DNA from: Merluccius polli
Lineage: Eukaryota; Chordata; Actinopteri; Gadiformes; Merlucciidae
DNA length: 64,000 nt
Assembly: GCA_030340625.1 (NCBI GenBank)
Contig: JAOPHQ010005482.1
Span: 24,418-88,417, forward strand
Reading direction: 5' to 3'
Part shown: positions 63,253-64,000 of the stretch, piece after piece
How the letters are laid out: the number at the start of each line of letters is the position of its first letter
How positions within the stretch are numbered: position 1 is the stretch's first letter
The notes under the pieces: model-generated
What the model was told of the DNA's origin: nothing
Databases searched by the model: none
Seen by the model: only the letters and a program-made list of their open reading frames with translations
Made by a program: the position numbers and the translations under genes

Positions 63253-64000
<748 letters not shown>

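Overview
The window is vertebrate nuclear DNA, most likely from a ray-finned (teleost) fish. The evidence is one spliced gene with canonical GT-AG introns, spread over 54 kb, and a dense layer of fish-type transposable elements: hAT and hAT-derived MITEs, DD36E Tc1/mariner, L2-clade LINEs, Ty3/Gypsy, small LTR elements and TTAA-target elements. There are no prokaryotic operons and no CRISPR array.

The host gene is the 5' part of a cardiac-type ryanodine receptor gene (ryr2, + strand). Eight coding exons can be placed: 7443-7490, 26003-26122, 32962-33066, 36947-36967, 49392-49406, 55627-55701, 60966-61044 and 61133-61245. Together they give 576 nt, or 192 codons in one frame. They encode the start of the N-terminal cytosolic domain (Ins145_P3_rec/MIR region) and stop at an intact donor, so the gene runs off the right edge. 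Two exons are microexons of 21 and 15 bp; they encode a segment that RYR1 and RYR3 lack.

Region by region. 1-3.5 kb: a 517-bp MITE with 9-bp target duplications, then a minus-strand exon pair of an unrecognised gene or pseudogene, one exon split by a very young non-autonomous LTR element. 3.5-6.6 kb: a hAT element with a broken zf-MYM-type transposase. 7.1-7.5 kb: (GA)n and ryr2 exon 1. Intron 1 holds a nested stack (12.7-22.6 kb): a DD36E Tc1-like element split by an L2-clade LINE, itself split by a PIF/Harbinger-like element, itself split by a small hAT MITE. Directly beside the stack is a 2.17-kb hAT-like transposon with a 467-codon ORF. 23-25.5 kb holds hAT MITEs and a poly-C minisatellite. 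Introns 2-4 (26-49 kb) carry three relatives of the small LTR element, large hAT MITEs, a 74-bp tandem array, strong hairpins and decayed LINE/hAT pieces. Intron 5 holds a 5.6-kb antisense Ty3/Gypsy element, itself hit by the same MITE family as at 156 and by a solo LTR. Intron 6 holds a TTAA-flanked element with an inner hAT that carries about 450 bp of 28S rRNA gene, and an 852-bp fold-back element. After exon 8 come two more DD36E elements and about 750 bp of TA-rich microsatellite.

Apart from the ryr2 exons, almost everything recognisable is mobile or repetitive DNA. The target-site duplications allow insertion order to be read directly. The strongest candidates for something undescribed are the hAT element carrying 28S rDNA, the 467-codon hAT-like transposase, and the pol-less LTR family with apparently identical LTRs.
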